In this document: piece by piece, positions 1-6,333 of the stretch | Numbering within the stretch: position 1 is the first letter of the stretch | Layout of the letters: each line of letters opens with the position of its first letter | NCBI GenBank assembly: GCA_964550635.1 | Contig: CAZJZV010000021.1 | Location: 1 to 23,252, forward strand | From: RGIG4097 sp964550635 | GTDB lineage: Bacteria > Bacillota > Clostridia > Christensenellales > CAG-917 | Direction: 5' to 3' | DNA length: 23,252 bases | Notes under the pieces: model-generated | The model's database searches: none | What the model saw: the letters and a program-made list of their open reading frames with translations, nothing else | What the model was told of the DNA's origin: nothing | Position numbers and translations under genes: made by a program

Positions 1-49
1 ATCCTTGGTAAGGATGAGGTCCCCGGTTCGAATCCGGGTATCAGCTCCA
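1..49 (+). tRNA. tRNA-Thr(GGT), 3' part only
   Basis: The 3' two-thirds of a tRNA, cut by the window edge at about tRNA position 28. The anticodon loop TTGGTAA (5-11) carries anticodon GGT at 7-9 between stem halves ATCC and GGAT. The T arm is CCCGG-TTCGAAT-CCGGG (22-38). The acceptor 3' strand TATCAGC (39-45) is followed by discriminator T and an encoded CCA (47-49). It closely resembles the E. coli tRNA-Thr(GGT) 3' half. A terminator and a hairpin array follow immediately. Confidence 0.93.
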
Positions 50-88
50 TATAAAAGCCCTGTGTGAAAATCACACAGGGCTTTTATA
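50..88 (+). terminator. tRNA-Thr terminator hairpin
   Basis: A perfect 17-bp stem pairs 51-67 with 71-87 around an AAA loop and starts one base after the tRNA CCA. The outer half (ATAAAAGCC / GGCTTTTAT) is identical to the tRNA-Leu terminator at 22662-22701, while the inner half differs but stays paired. The 3' arm ends in TTTTAT and runs directly into the hairpin array. Confidence 0.8.
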
Positions 89-273
89 ATGATATACGTT
101 CCTAACGGAACGCATGATATATGGCGTGCGCCATATGATATACGCTTTGCGTATGATATATGCCTGCGGCATATTGTGGATTCTATTTGGAACGTATATT
201 ATATCATGCTTGCGTAGCAAGTATATCATATTTGCACAGCAAATATATCATATCGTGAAACGATATATCATTA
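87..273. repeat. Seven-hairpin palindromic array, copy 1
   Basis: Seven short perfect hairpins: stems 97-102/107-112, 119-126/129-136, 140-145/149-154, 158-164/168-174, 209-213/217-221, 228-235/239-246 and 250-256/260-266, with 2-4 nt loops. They are separated by spacers of the form (T/C)ATGATATA in the left four modules and by the inverted form in the right three. A central linker (175-207) is unpaired at this scale. The outer ends form 10-bp terminal inverted repeats, TAATGATATA at 87-96 and its complement at 264-273. A second copy lies at 22700-22889. Open reading frames across it (for example 114-317) are by-products of the repeat. It could be a non-autonomous mobile element, a structured RNA, or a REP-like site. 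Confidence 0.9.
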
Positions 274-380
274 AAAACTTATATGCGCATTTAGCATTTG
301 TTGAGTTGTTTATTTAATGTTAAGAACTAAAAAACCTTTTGCAAAAAAAATCCTATTGCTATCCATATTTATATTATATC

Positions 381-408
381 TTGATAAAAACATGGTTTAT
401 GTTATAAT
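381..408 (+). promoter_or_regulatory. Promoter of the four-helix-bundle gene
   Basis: TTGATA (381-386), 16-nt spacer, perfect TATAAT (403-408). Transcription would start near 415, giving a leader of about 20 nt that contains the AAGGAGAG ribosome binding site (423-430). The gene therefore has its own promoter downstream of the hairpin array, which does not need to be co-transcribed with it. Confidence 0.72.
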
Positions 409-436
409 TATATCAAACGTCCAAGGAGAGAAATTT

Positions 437-787
437 ATGTCTGATAATAAATTGTTGGATTTGTCGTTTGAGTTTTCCGTGCTTATCGTCAATCTCGTTG
501 ACGGCATCACCGCCCCTAAAAGTTCTTATATGACCGACCAATTAGCGCGCGCAGGCACGTCAATCGGCGCAAATATTTACGAAGCTCAATATGCGCATAG
601 CAAAAAAGATTTTATCGCAAAACTCGAAATCGCATTGAAAGAATCAAGCGAAACAAGTTATTGGCTCAAACTTATGTATGAAACCAACAGAATCGACCTT
701 GACACTTTCAAACAAACAGAAAATCTTTGTGGGAATATCCGCAGGCTTCTGATTGCGTCCTGTCAAACGGCAAAAGACGGCGAATAA
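437..787 (+). CDS. Four-helix-bundle protein (23S rRNA IVS / Avd-like family)
   Basis: A 116-residue, mostly helical protein of the four-helix-bundle family (TIGR02436-like), whose members are encoded in intervening sequences of 23S rRNA genes. The accessory protein Avd of diversity-generating retroelements shares this fold. The family pattern is visible: an N-terminal helix with VxLV, then the segment LARAGTSIGANIYEAQYAHS (about 36-55), where RA..SI..NI.E is typical, then KKDFIAKLEIALKESSETSYWL, and a final helix with LLIASCQTAK. The start at 437 is chosen for AAGGAGAG seven bases upstream and a promoter at 381-408; an in-frame ATG at 317 would add residues unlike the family. No rRNA gene or reverse transcriptase is in the window, so its partner is unknown. 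It lies between a hairpin array and a short run of palindromes (794-838), suggesting it belongs to a small element. Molecular function is not established for the free-standing members; binding structured nucleic acid is an inference. Confidence 0.85.
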   Translation: MSDNKLLDLSFEFSVLIVNLVDGITAPKSSYMTDQLARAGTSIGANIYEAQYAHSKKDFIAKLEIALKESSETSYWLKLMYETNRIDLDTFKQTENLCGNIRRLLIASCQTAKDGE

Positions 788-793
788 CTTCAA

Positions 794-838
794 CAAAAAC
801 AATTTTGTGACACTTCGTGTCCGTGGTGCGTTCTCACC
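794..838. repeat. Run of three small hairpins after the four-helix-bundle gene
   Basis: Three consecutive small inverted repeats: CAAAA/TTTTG (794-798/803-807), GACAC/GTGTC around TTC (809-813/817-821), and GGTG/CACC (825-828/835-838). They are short, and the third is weak. The style resembles the palindrome-rich stretch at 22973-23051 downstream of the second array. Confidence 0.45.
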
Positions 839-850
839 GTCCAATAAACG

Positions 851-884
851 AAAAAAAAAGGCAACCGTGGCGGTTGCCTTTTTT
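851..884. terminator. Bidirectional terminator between the four-helix-bundle gene and the phage operon
   Basis: A ten-base-pair stem AAGGCAACCG/CGGTTGCCTT (858-867/871-880) with loop TGG is flanked by a run of A on the left and T on the right, so it works on both strands. It ends the plus-strand gene at 437-787 and the whole minus-strand head operon, whose last stop codon is at 884. Confidence 0.88.
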
Positions 885-1927
885 CAATAGAAAAATCTGA
901 GGTCGGTGGTTGTTTGTAGGGCGCGTTTGTTGAGTTCTTTTCTCAGTTTGGAATAGTTGTTGCCGAGATATTTGCTCATGTTCGGGGATGATTCGAGTGC
1001 GGACAGAGCAATGTCGGGGTCGAGTGCCATATAAAAATCGTAGGCAAGTTTGTAGCGTTCGTTATAGTTTTTGAGTTTTTCTCCGCTGTAACCGTACTGT
1101 GCCTCGTATTTTGCCTGCGCTTTTTCTTCGGCTTCTTTCTTTTTCTCCCTAGCAGTCAAAAACTCATCGACGTTCTTTTGTCTTTGCACTGCGTACTTTG
1201 TTTCTTTCTCGTCCACGTTGTTGTTGTACTTCACGTACTTTGCGACGGTAGCATCGCGTTCGGCTTTGAGTTTGGCGATTTGATTGTCGAGGTCTGACGC
1301 ATATTTCATATCGAGTTCGTCGAGGGCGATTTGCTTTTCCTCGTTCAATTTGTCGATTTCACCGTTGATTGTCTCAATGCCGTCGAGATAGTTGTTGTAC
1401 GCTTGCTCGCGGGATACGGACTCGTCGCGGTTGATATTGTCGAGAATGCCGGACACGATACTGCCTCTAGCGATACCGTTTTTCACGCTCGACTGCACAC
1501 CGCTCTTTCGCAGACTGTCGTAGAGTTCTTCTAGGTCTTTATCCTTTGTTTCGTGCTCCTTGTTTTCCTTTTCGATTTTTTCTTCGAGAGCGGAAGTTTT
1601 CTCACCGTACTTGCTCACAACGTCGTCAACCGCTTTGGTCTTATCCGAAGTGTTTTTCGCGGTGGCGCGTTCGGTGATAGATTCGTCTGTTTCGGGCGTA
1701 TACTCGATTTTTTCAAGCCCCAAAGAAGTCGGAAACAACTCTTCGAGATTGGGTTCTTCTTCCTTTTGAGAGTCAAGATACGCTTGATATTCTTTTTCAA
1801 GGTTCTCCATTTTCTCGTCTATTGCTTTTTCAGCCGTGAGGGCTTCTTTCAACTTCTGCGTTCTTTCCCTGTCGCGCTGTTTTTTAGTCTTGAAAGCCTC
1901 CCTAAATTCATTCCAAAAATCGGACAT
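884..1927 (-). CDS. Coiled-coil phage structural protein (last gene of head operon)
   Basis: A 347-residue, highly charged protein with no family I recognise. It is rich in Lys, Glu and Asp with long predicted coiled coils: about 15-55, 110-140, and the longest at about 180-300, which includes a KKKEAEEKAQAKYEAQYGYS segment. The C-terminal 60 residues are less charged and end in an aromatic TTTDLRFFY. There is no signal peptide and no membrane segment. The start has AGGAGGAATT just upstream, and the stop lies at the operon terminator. As the distal gene of a head module it could be an internal (ejection) protein, a tail/needle component or a minor virion protein; position and coiled coils are the only evidence. 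Codon use is like the upstream phage genes. Confidence 0.7.
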   Translation of the reverse strand: MSDFWNEFREAFKTKKQRDRERTQKLKEALTAEKAIDEKMENLEKEYQAYLDSQKEEEPNLEELFPTSLGLEKIEYTPETDESITERATAKNTSDKTKAVDDVVSKYGEKTSALEEKIEKENKEHETKDKDLEELYDSLRKSGVQSSVKNGIARGSIVSGILDNINRDESVSREQAYNNYLDGIETINGEIDKLNEEKQIALDELDMKYASDLDNQIAKLKAERDATVAKYVKYNNNVDEKETKYAVQRQKNVDEFLTAREKKKEAEEKAQAKYEAQYGYSGEKLKNYNERYKLAYDFYMALDPDIALSALESSPNMSKYLGNNYSKLRKELNKRALQTTTDLRFFY

Positions 1928-1935
1928 AATTCCTC

Positions 1936-2031
1936 CTAATTAGCGTTTGTCAAGACCGCGACTTTCTTTTCGAGAGTTTGCACTCTGACGGTAAGTTCTT
2001 CTACGGTCGAGATGATTTCGTTGACGTTCAT
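1936..2031 (-). CDS. 31-residue leucine-zipper microprotein
   Basis: A tiny gene filling the space between the gp10-like gene and the coiled-coil gene. It starts at an ATG (2029-2031) behind a strong AGGAGGAATT site and stops with TAG at 1936-1938, directly before the same site serving the next gene. The 31-residue product has an uninterrupted 4-3 heptad pattern: Ile6, Val10, Leu13, Val17, Leu20, Val24, Leu27, with Val at every a position from residue 10 and Leu at every d position from residue 13, and charged or polar residues between. It should form a short parallel coiled coil. Its place among virion genes suggests a small oligomeric structural part or a trimerisation plug. No homolog recognised. 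It is real on the basis of its ribosome binding site, snug spacing and heptad regularity. Confidence 0.72.
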   Translation of the reverse strand: MNVNEIISTVEELTVRVQTLEKKVAVLTNAN

Positions 2032-2039
2032 AATTCCTC

Positions 2040-3467
2040 CTAAAAGTAATCGACTTCGACGGTGAACGGCGGGATATTTGCGGTCGCGTCCGTCGATTTT
2101 ATCAAAAATCCGATCCTATAACCGCTCACGTTTATCGGGACTCTCTGCAAGGATTTCGAGCCTGCAATTTCAAAAGTCCGGACTTCGTCGTCCGCGGTGA
2201 TTTCAAGGGTAATATCCTTTTCGGTCTGCAAGTTTGCCGCTTTGACGATTTTCAACTTGTCGCTTCCGAGAGTATTCACAGGGCTTTCGTAGAGTTTCAT
2301 CGGAGTTGACGCGAACACCTTTCCGCTCCCGTCAATCATTCCGAGCTTGTCCGAATTGTTCAACCCGATAGCAAGCAAAACGTCGGTTGCGTGGTGTGCG
2401 TTCAGTGCGGTCATTGCGACCACGTCCACGGGTGCGAGAAGACAAGTCTTTTTGGTCTTCAAATCGTATTCCACAAGGGCATTGTTATCCGTCGCGTAAA
2501 CGTAGTAATTCTCAAGGTCAAGACTACACGCAAGATAGTACTTTTCATTGTGGTACGCACCTATCGCGTGGGTTGCGTCCTTGACTTTGATGAAGTCGGA
2601 AATTCTCGTTGCGTCGTAGCCGTCGAAGGAGAAAAGTCCGTCTTCGGAATAGAACATAATTTTGTCGCCTGCGAACGCAATCGTATCTTTATATATACGT
2701 CCCGTATCGGTAAACACCTTTTTGAGCAAAAACTCCGATTGATCCGCATATGCGGTGAGTCTATATACGGAATGCTCTCTGAAGATATACAGGTGTCCGT
2801 TCAGCGACATAACTTTTTCGACGTCACCGCTCTCGTCCGAGAACGTGATATAACCCGCCTCGTCCCCCGAAACCGTCCAATTTTCAGGGTTCATAACCGA
2901 TGAAAACCACACCTGATTTTTGTCCCCGTTGACCGTGCCGTACACCCTTTCGTAGTGCACCGCAAGCGAACTGAATTTCGGTGCGTTTTCCACTGTTTTC
3001 ACGGTGTCGCCGTCTATGATTTTTAGGGAGTTGTTTTCGGACGATACGAGCAAAACGTCCTTGCCGTCGTAGTTGTAATTGACCGCACACGCCTTGCCGT
3101 AAAACTTGTAACTTTCAAGTTCGTGCCACGTGTCGTTCTCGAAGATTTTGGTTGAATATAGTCTCTTGTCGTCGACTTGCACAACTATCCTGTCGTCGTA
3201 AACTCCGTTCGTGCGGCGGTGGTATGGGAATATATCCAATATCTTATACGTCGGGGGTAAGGTCGGATATACGTGGCGGGTGTTACCGTCAAGCGAGTAG
3301 CCTGCGCCCGCGGATATTCCTATATCCCCTTTGAGCGCACCGCCCCTGAAAGTGAAGTTGTACGCTCTGTGCGCATAGGACGGATCGAGAAGTTTTTCAT
3401 CCGTTTCGGTCGCGATGCCCTTGAAACCGATTTGCACTCGACCGCTCGTCGTATTCAACTTTTTCAA
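2040..3467 (-). CDS. P22 gp10-like phage head-completion / tail-hub protein
   Basis: About 475 residues, rich in short beta strands and aromatic turns, with repeated blades such as GKDVLLVSSENNSLKIIDGD and GHLYIFREHSVYRLT followed by FTDTGRIYKDTIAFAGDKIM. This resembles beta-propeller-like proteins found after the connector in short-tailed phages (P22 gp10, which closes the portal channel). The assignment rests on fold-like pattern and gene order, not a recognised motif. The start is taken as TTG at 3467: AGGAGG lies 7 bases upstream, and TTGA overlaps the stop of the preceding gene by four bases. An in-frame GTG at 3476 would abut the ribosome binding site and is unlikely. It follows the connector-like gene and precedes the 31-residue zipper gene. 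Confidence 0.62.
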   Translation of the reverse strand: MKKLNTTSGRVQIGFKGIATETDEKLLDPSYAHRAYNFTFRGGALKGDIGISAGAGYSLDGNTRHVYPTLPPTYKILDIFPYHRRTNGVYDDRIVVQVDDKRLYSTKIFENDTWHELESYKFYGKACAVNYNYDGKDVLLVSSENNSLKIIDGDTVKTVENAPKFSSLAVHYERVYGTVNGDKNQVWFSSVMNPENWTVSGDEAGYITFSDESGDVEKVMSLNGHLYIFREHSVYRLTAYADQSEFLLKKVFTDTGRIYKDTIAFAGDKIMFYSEDGLFSFDGYDATRISDFIKVKDATHAIGAYHNEKYYLACSLDLENYYVYATDNNALVEYDLKTKKTCLLAPVDVVAMTALNAHHATDVLLAIGLNNSDKLGMIDGSGKVFASTPMKLYESPVNTLGSDKLKIVKAANLQTEKDITLEITADDEVRTFEIAGSKSLQRVPINVSGYRIGFLIKSTDATANIPPFTVEVDYF

Positions 3468-4012
3468 TCCCCCCACCTCCTTGCTTTCAAGATGATTTCT
3501 CTACCCTTATATTTTGCTTTCGTGAGTTTCGAGCGGAATTGCTCGTCGTAGGCGGACGCAAGGTCGAGCGCTCTCATCGAGAAGTAGTATTCCGAAAGTG
3601 CGCCGTCTGATATCATATCCGCGGTCATACGCATATCGTCGACCGTATCGGTCAGTGCGAGTCTGGACGGCAAGTACGCATATTCGAGCACCCCTTCCCC
3701 GCTGAAATCGGTGGAAATCAGGTCGGGATATATGGAATAACTATGCTTGAATCCCTTGTCGTCGGTGAGAGAAATCGGGTGCACGATGACTTTGTTCAAA
3801 TTCTCCGCCAAGATTTCGCCGTCCGAGACGACCACCTTTTCTCTGCAAGCCTTCGGGAGATAATCGCAAGCGGTGCCGCGGTAGGCAACGTTGAGAGCGA
3901 CAAGCAATTTATCGATGAGTTTGGTTTCTTCGACGGTATAACTGGAATCGTTCACGAAATTCGTCATACCCATTTTTTCAAGGCAAGTGCCAATAATTTC
4001 TTTGACCGTCAT
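3464..4012 (-). CDS. Putative head-tail connector (neck) protein
   Basis: A 182-residue, largely helical protein with no sharp motif. Its N-terminus MTVKEIIGTCLEKMGM, followed by ETKLIDKLLVALNVAYRGTA, is of the type seen in small phage adaptor/connector proteins that dock under the portal, in which bundles of helices flank a beta segment (here about 75-115). The C-terminal helix with FSMRALDLASAYDEQFRSKL and basic KAKYKGREIILKARRWGD is also common in such proteins. Start behind TAGGAGAAATT. The stop overlaps the next gene by four bases (TTGA). The position, after capsid and before a gp10-like protein, matches P22 gp4-type adaptors. Confidence is good that it is a head/neck protein, moderate for the exact role. 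Confidence 0.58.
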   Translation of the reverse strand: MTVKEIIGTCLEKMGMTNFVNDSSYTVEETKLIDKLLVALNVAYRGTACDYLPKACREKVVVSDGEILAENLNKVIVHPISLTDDKGFKHSYSIYPDLISTDFSGEGVLEYAYLPSRLALTDTVDDMRMTADMISDGALSEYYFSMRALDLASAYDEQFRSKLTKAKYKGREIILKARRWGD

Positions 4013-4020
4013 AATTTCTC

Positions 4021-4326
4021 CTATAAGTCTGCCGCCGCAAGAATTTTATCTCGCGAGCGTTTGAAGTTCAATTCGTCAAGACATCGATTGTTCCTTTCAA
4101 TCTCCGCAAGAAGTTGATTTTTGCGTTCTATTCTCGTTTTCTTTGCGTAGACGATAGTCCTGCAATCGAGTTCGTCGAAGGGCACTGCAAACTGCAATGC
4201 CCTTCCGATATACACCTCGAACTTATTCGTTCGACGATTGCGATATAAGGTATATCTTTCGTCCACGCCTTTCAGTCTTGACGCGACGTCGTACAAATCG
4301 CCGTCAATCCGTTCGAGCGTGTCCAT
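4021..4326 (-). CDS. Small conserved phage head-module protein
   Basis: A 101-residue protein encoded directly after the capsid gene; its ATG begins one base after the capsid stop codon, so it depends on translational coupling (no clear ribosome binding site). The sequence has a basic beta segment YRNRRTNKFEVYIGRALQFA, then VPFDELDCRTIVYAKKTRIE and a charged C-terminal coiled coil (about 65-95). Proteins of this size and pattern, with a PFDELD.RT stretch, recur beside capsid and portal genes in Firmicutes phages, but I know of no assigned function. It could be a minor head protein or an assembly factor. Confidence 0.6.
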   Translation of the reverse strand: MDTLERIDGDLYDVASRLKGVDERYTLYRNRRTNKFEVYIGRALQFAVPFDELDCRTIVYAKKTRIERKNQLLAEIERNNRCLDELNFKRSRDKILAAADL

Positions 4327-4327
4327 A

Positions 4328-5716
4328 TTACGCCCACTGTGCGACGAACGTCACGTCGGAATTGACGGTGAATTCGGAGAAGTTGACGGAAGTGCCGTTA
4401 TGCTTCCAACCGGTGAAAGAGTAAGTTGCTCTCGTAGGATCGGTGGGCTTCACGGGGTGTCCGCCGGGGAGTACGATTTGGCTTGCGACTGCGCTACCGC
4501 CGTTAGAGTCGAAAGTCACGGTGTAGTAGCCGGTCGAACCGCTACCGCCGCCGTTTTTGAAGGTGATCTTCGCTTGTCCCATGGGGCGTTCGCAAAGAAG
4601 ATCCGCATATTTGACGAGAGTCGCGGTGTACGCCGCCTTGCCTGCGACTTGGTGAAGAACGCTGCCGCTTTCCCCTTCGATCCAACGCCAATCGCAAAGT
4701 TGGTGAAGTTTGAAGTCTGCGGAGTTGAGAAGATACATAGTGCCGTCCTTGACAAATCTGTCCGCAACGACGGGAATGCCTGCGTAAGACAACGCTTTGT
4801 AACCGCCGTCGAGAGTCATATAGTCAAGGTTGGTGCGGTTTGCGCTCATGCCGTCGACGTACGCTTTTCTGACGTCGTAAGAACAGACGATGAAGTCGAT
4901 TGCACTGCCTGCGTTTTCTTCGACCGCGTCGATTGCGCTTTGGATTGCGCTCGCGGTTACGCCGTCGGTTTCTTCCTTGACGTAGGGGGTAAGGAAGGAA
5001 TAGTCGCTTCTGTTCAAGCCGTAGATGTTACCCGTGCCAAAAATCGCTTCGAGACCGGTGAGTTCGTTGCCTTTCGAGCCTTGCACGTAGAGAGTGTAAT
5101 TTGCGCCGATGACGCTACCTGCGCTCTTGGACAATGTGACGATTTTGTTCGCTCTGTCGATGGTGAGGATTCTTGCGCCGGACACCGCGTCAACCTTGCT
5201 TGCGGAAGTGTTGTAGACGTCAACCGTCATACCTTCGATAAGGTTTTTCACGCTGTCCACGTACACCTTGTTTTTGGTGGTACCGCCGTTTGCGACGGTG
5301 GTTGCGAGAAGACCGCTACCGTCCCCGAAGAGCATACGACCGAAGTTGAATTTGCTTGCCTTGAGAAGTCCTTCCATTTCGGCATTGAGAAGATTTACGA
5401 ACGCACCGACGGAATTTTGAGAGGCGCGAATAGCCTTATCCGTGATTTCGATTTGACCGTAAAGGTTCTTAAGACCAAGGGTAAATTCTGCGTAATTGTT
5501 GCCGCCGCTTATGGGAAGAGAGTCGGTTTCCGCACCGCTTCCGATACCGCCGTTAATGCCGTAAGGGGCGAGTTTTTTGATTTCTTTACCCCACACGTCC
5601 GCACTGGTTTGACCGATCTTTGCAAGCAAGGGATTTACACCAACGTTGAGTTGATCTGCCAAAACGCCAAGATAAAACGTCTTTAATGCTTTATCCGCAT
5701 TAGAAATTGATACCAT
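4328..5716 (-). CDS. Major capsid protein with C-terminal InlB B-repeat-like domain
   Basis: A 462-residue protein. Its body (about 1-385) fits an HK97-fold capsid protein of the P22/Firmicutes type: an N-terminal helix-rich arm with VWGKEIKKLAPYG, a central block FIVCSYDVRKAYVDGM, the strand-loop YAGIPVVADRFVKDGTMYLL and a late ALVKYADLLCERP-like region. After a GGGSGSTG linker (about 389-396) comes a separate 66-residue domain starting YYTVTFDSNGGS and ending FVAQWA, with the central FTGWKHNG turn: the signature of the InlB B-repeat / Listeria-Bacteroides repeat found in bacterial surface proteins. The domain would be displayed on the capsid exterior. Start behind TAGGAGAAAAAATT. Preceded by the scaffold gene, the usual order. 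Confidence 0.85.
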   Translation of the reverse strand: MVSISNADKALKTFYLGVLADQLNVGVNPLLAKIGQTSADVWGKEIKKLAPYGINGGIGSGAETDSLPISGGNNYAEFTLGLKNLYGQIEITDKAIRASQNSVGAFVNLLNAEMEGLLKASKFNFGRMLFGDGSGLLATTVANGGTTKNKVYVDSVKNLIEGMTVDVYNTSASKVDAVSGARILTIDRANKIVTLSKSAGSVIGANYTLYVQGSKGNELTGLEAIFGTGNIYGLNRSDYSFLTPYVKEETDGVTASAIQSAIDAVEENAGSAIDFIVCSYDVRKAYVDGMSANRTNLDYMTLDGGYKALSYAGIPVVADRFVKDGTMYLLNSADFKLHQLCDWRWIEGESGSVLHQVAGKAAYTATLVKYADLLCERPMGQAKITFKNGGGSGSTGYYTVTFDSNGGSAVASQIVLPGGHPVKPTDPTRATYSFTGWKHNGTSVNFSEFTVNSDVTFVAQWA

Positions 5717-5727
5717 AATTTTTTCTC

Positions 5728-6333
5728 CTATCCGTTTATTTTCGTAAACATTGCGCCCGCTTCTTCAATCGTGCGCGGTTTGCTTTTGGGGGCGACCAAA
5801 ACTTCACCGCCGTCGCTCATGACGACGGGCGGTCTGCCCACCTTAAGTCCGCTCAAATAGTCTTCGATGACCGCCTGTTTGACGGCGTCGGAGTTTAGCA
5901 CGTGTTCTTTCAAGAATTGTCCGTCGGATAGCATTTCTTCGGGCGTGCGGTACTTCGACAGGAGCACTCTCGTCAGAGCGACTTCAAGACAATCGGTGCC
6001 GTCGCGGAGAGTGGGATCGGCGATTATTTCTCTTGCCATATCCTTTGCGAAGGGTTTTGCAGCGGGGGTTTTCTCAAAAAACTTGTCCACGATCTGTTCC
6101 CAATCTTCTTCCTTGACGACGTCTTTTTCTTGAAGTTCCTTTTCGAGTTTTGCAAGTCGTTGTGAACGACGAGTAAACTCTTTTTCGAGTTCTCCGTACG
6201 CTTTCGCGAGTTCTTCGGGGTTCTTGAATTTTGAAACGTTCGCATCGTTTTCCGTTGCTATATCATCGGGCGAAATCGCCTCGACTTCACCGTTTTCGAT
6301 TTCCTTTTCTTCGAGATTTTCTTTATCGGTCAT
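5728..6333 (-). CDS. Capsid scaffold protein
   Basis: A 201-residue acidic, helical protein. It has a disordered acidic N-terminus (about 1-30), then PEELAKAYGELEKEFTRRSQ leading into a coiled coil (about 40-75), a helical middle with EDWEQIVDKFFEKTPAAKPF, and a C-terminal PRTIEEAGAMF tail. This layout and its place between portal and capsid genes are typical of phage scaffold proteins, which nucleate procapsid assembly and are then released. The ATG overlaps the portal stop (ATGA, four bases), and TGGAGGAAGT lies upstream. No protease motif is visible. Confidence 0.78.
   Translation of the reverse strand: MTDKENLEEKEIENGEVEAISPDDIATENDANVSKFKNPEELAKAYGELEKEFTRRSQRLAKLEKELQEKDVVKEEDWEQIVDKFFEKTPAAKPFAKDMAREIIADPTLRDGTDCLEVALTRVLLSKYRTPEEMLSDGQFLKEHVLNSDAVKQAVIEDYLSGLKVGRPPVVMSDGGEVLVAPKSKPRTIEEAGAMFTKING

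Noticed and set aside
87..273. CRISPR array
   Set aside because: Repeats are 9 nt, spacers are themselves palindromes, orientation inverts in the middle, and no cas gene is present.
114..317. 67-residue open reading frame rich in MIYG/MIYA repeats
   Set aside because: It is the translation of the palindromic array; a similar frame appears over copy 2, and it has no ribosome binding site.
437..787. Diversity-generating retroelement (Avd-like gene)
   Set aside because: No reverse transcriptase and no template/variable repeat pair in the window.
4238..5686. 482-residue open frame on the plus strand
   Set aside because: Antisense to the capsid gene; open only because of codon bias, with low-complexity Val/Ala/Asp content and no family likeness.
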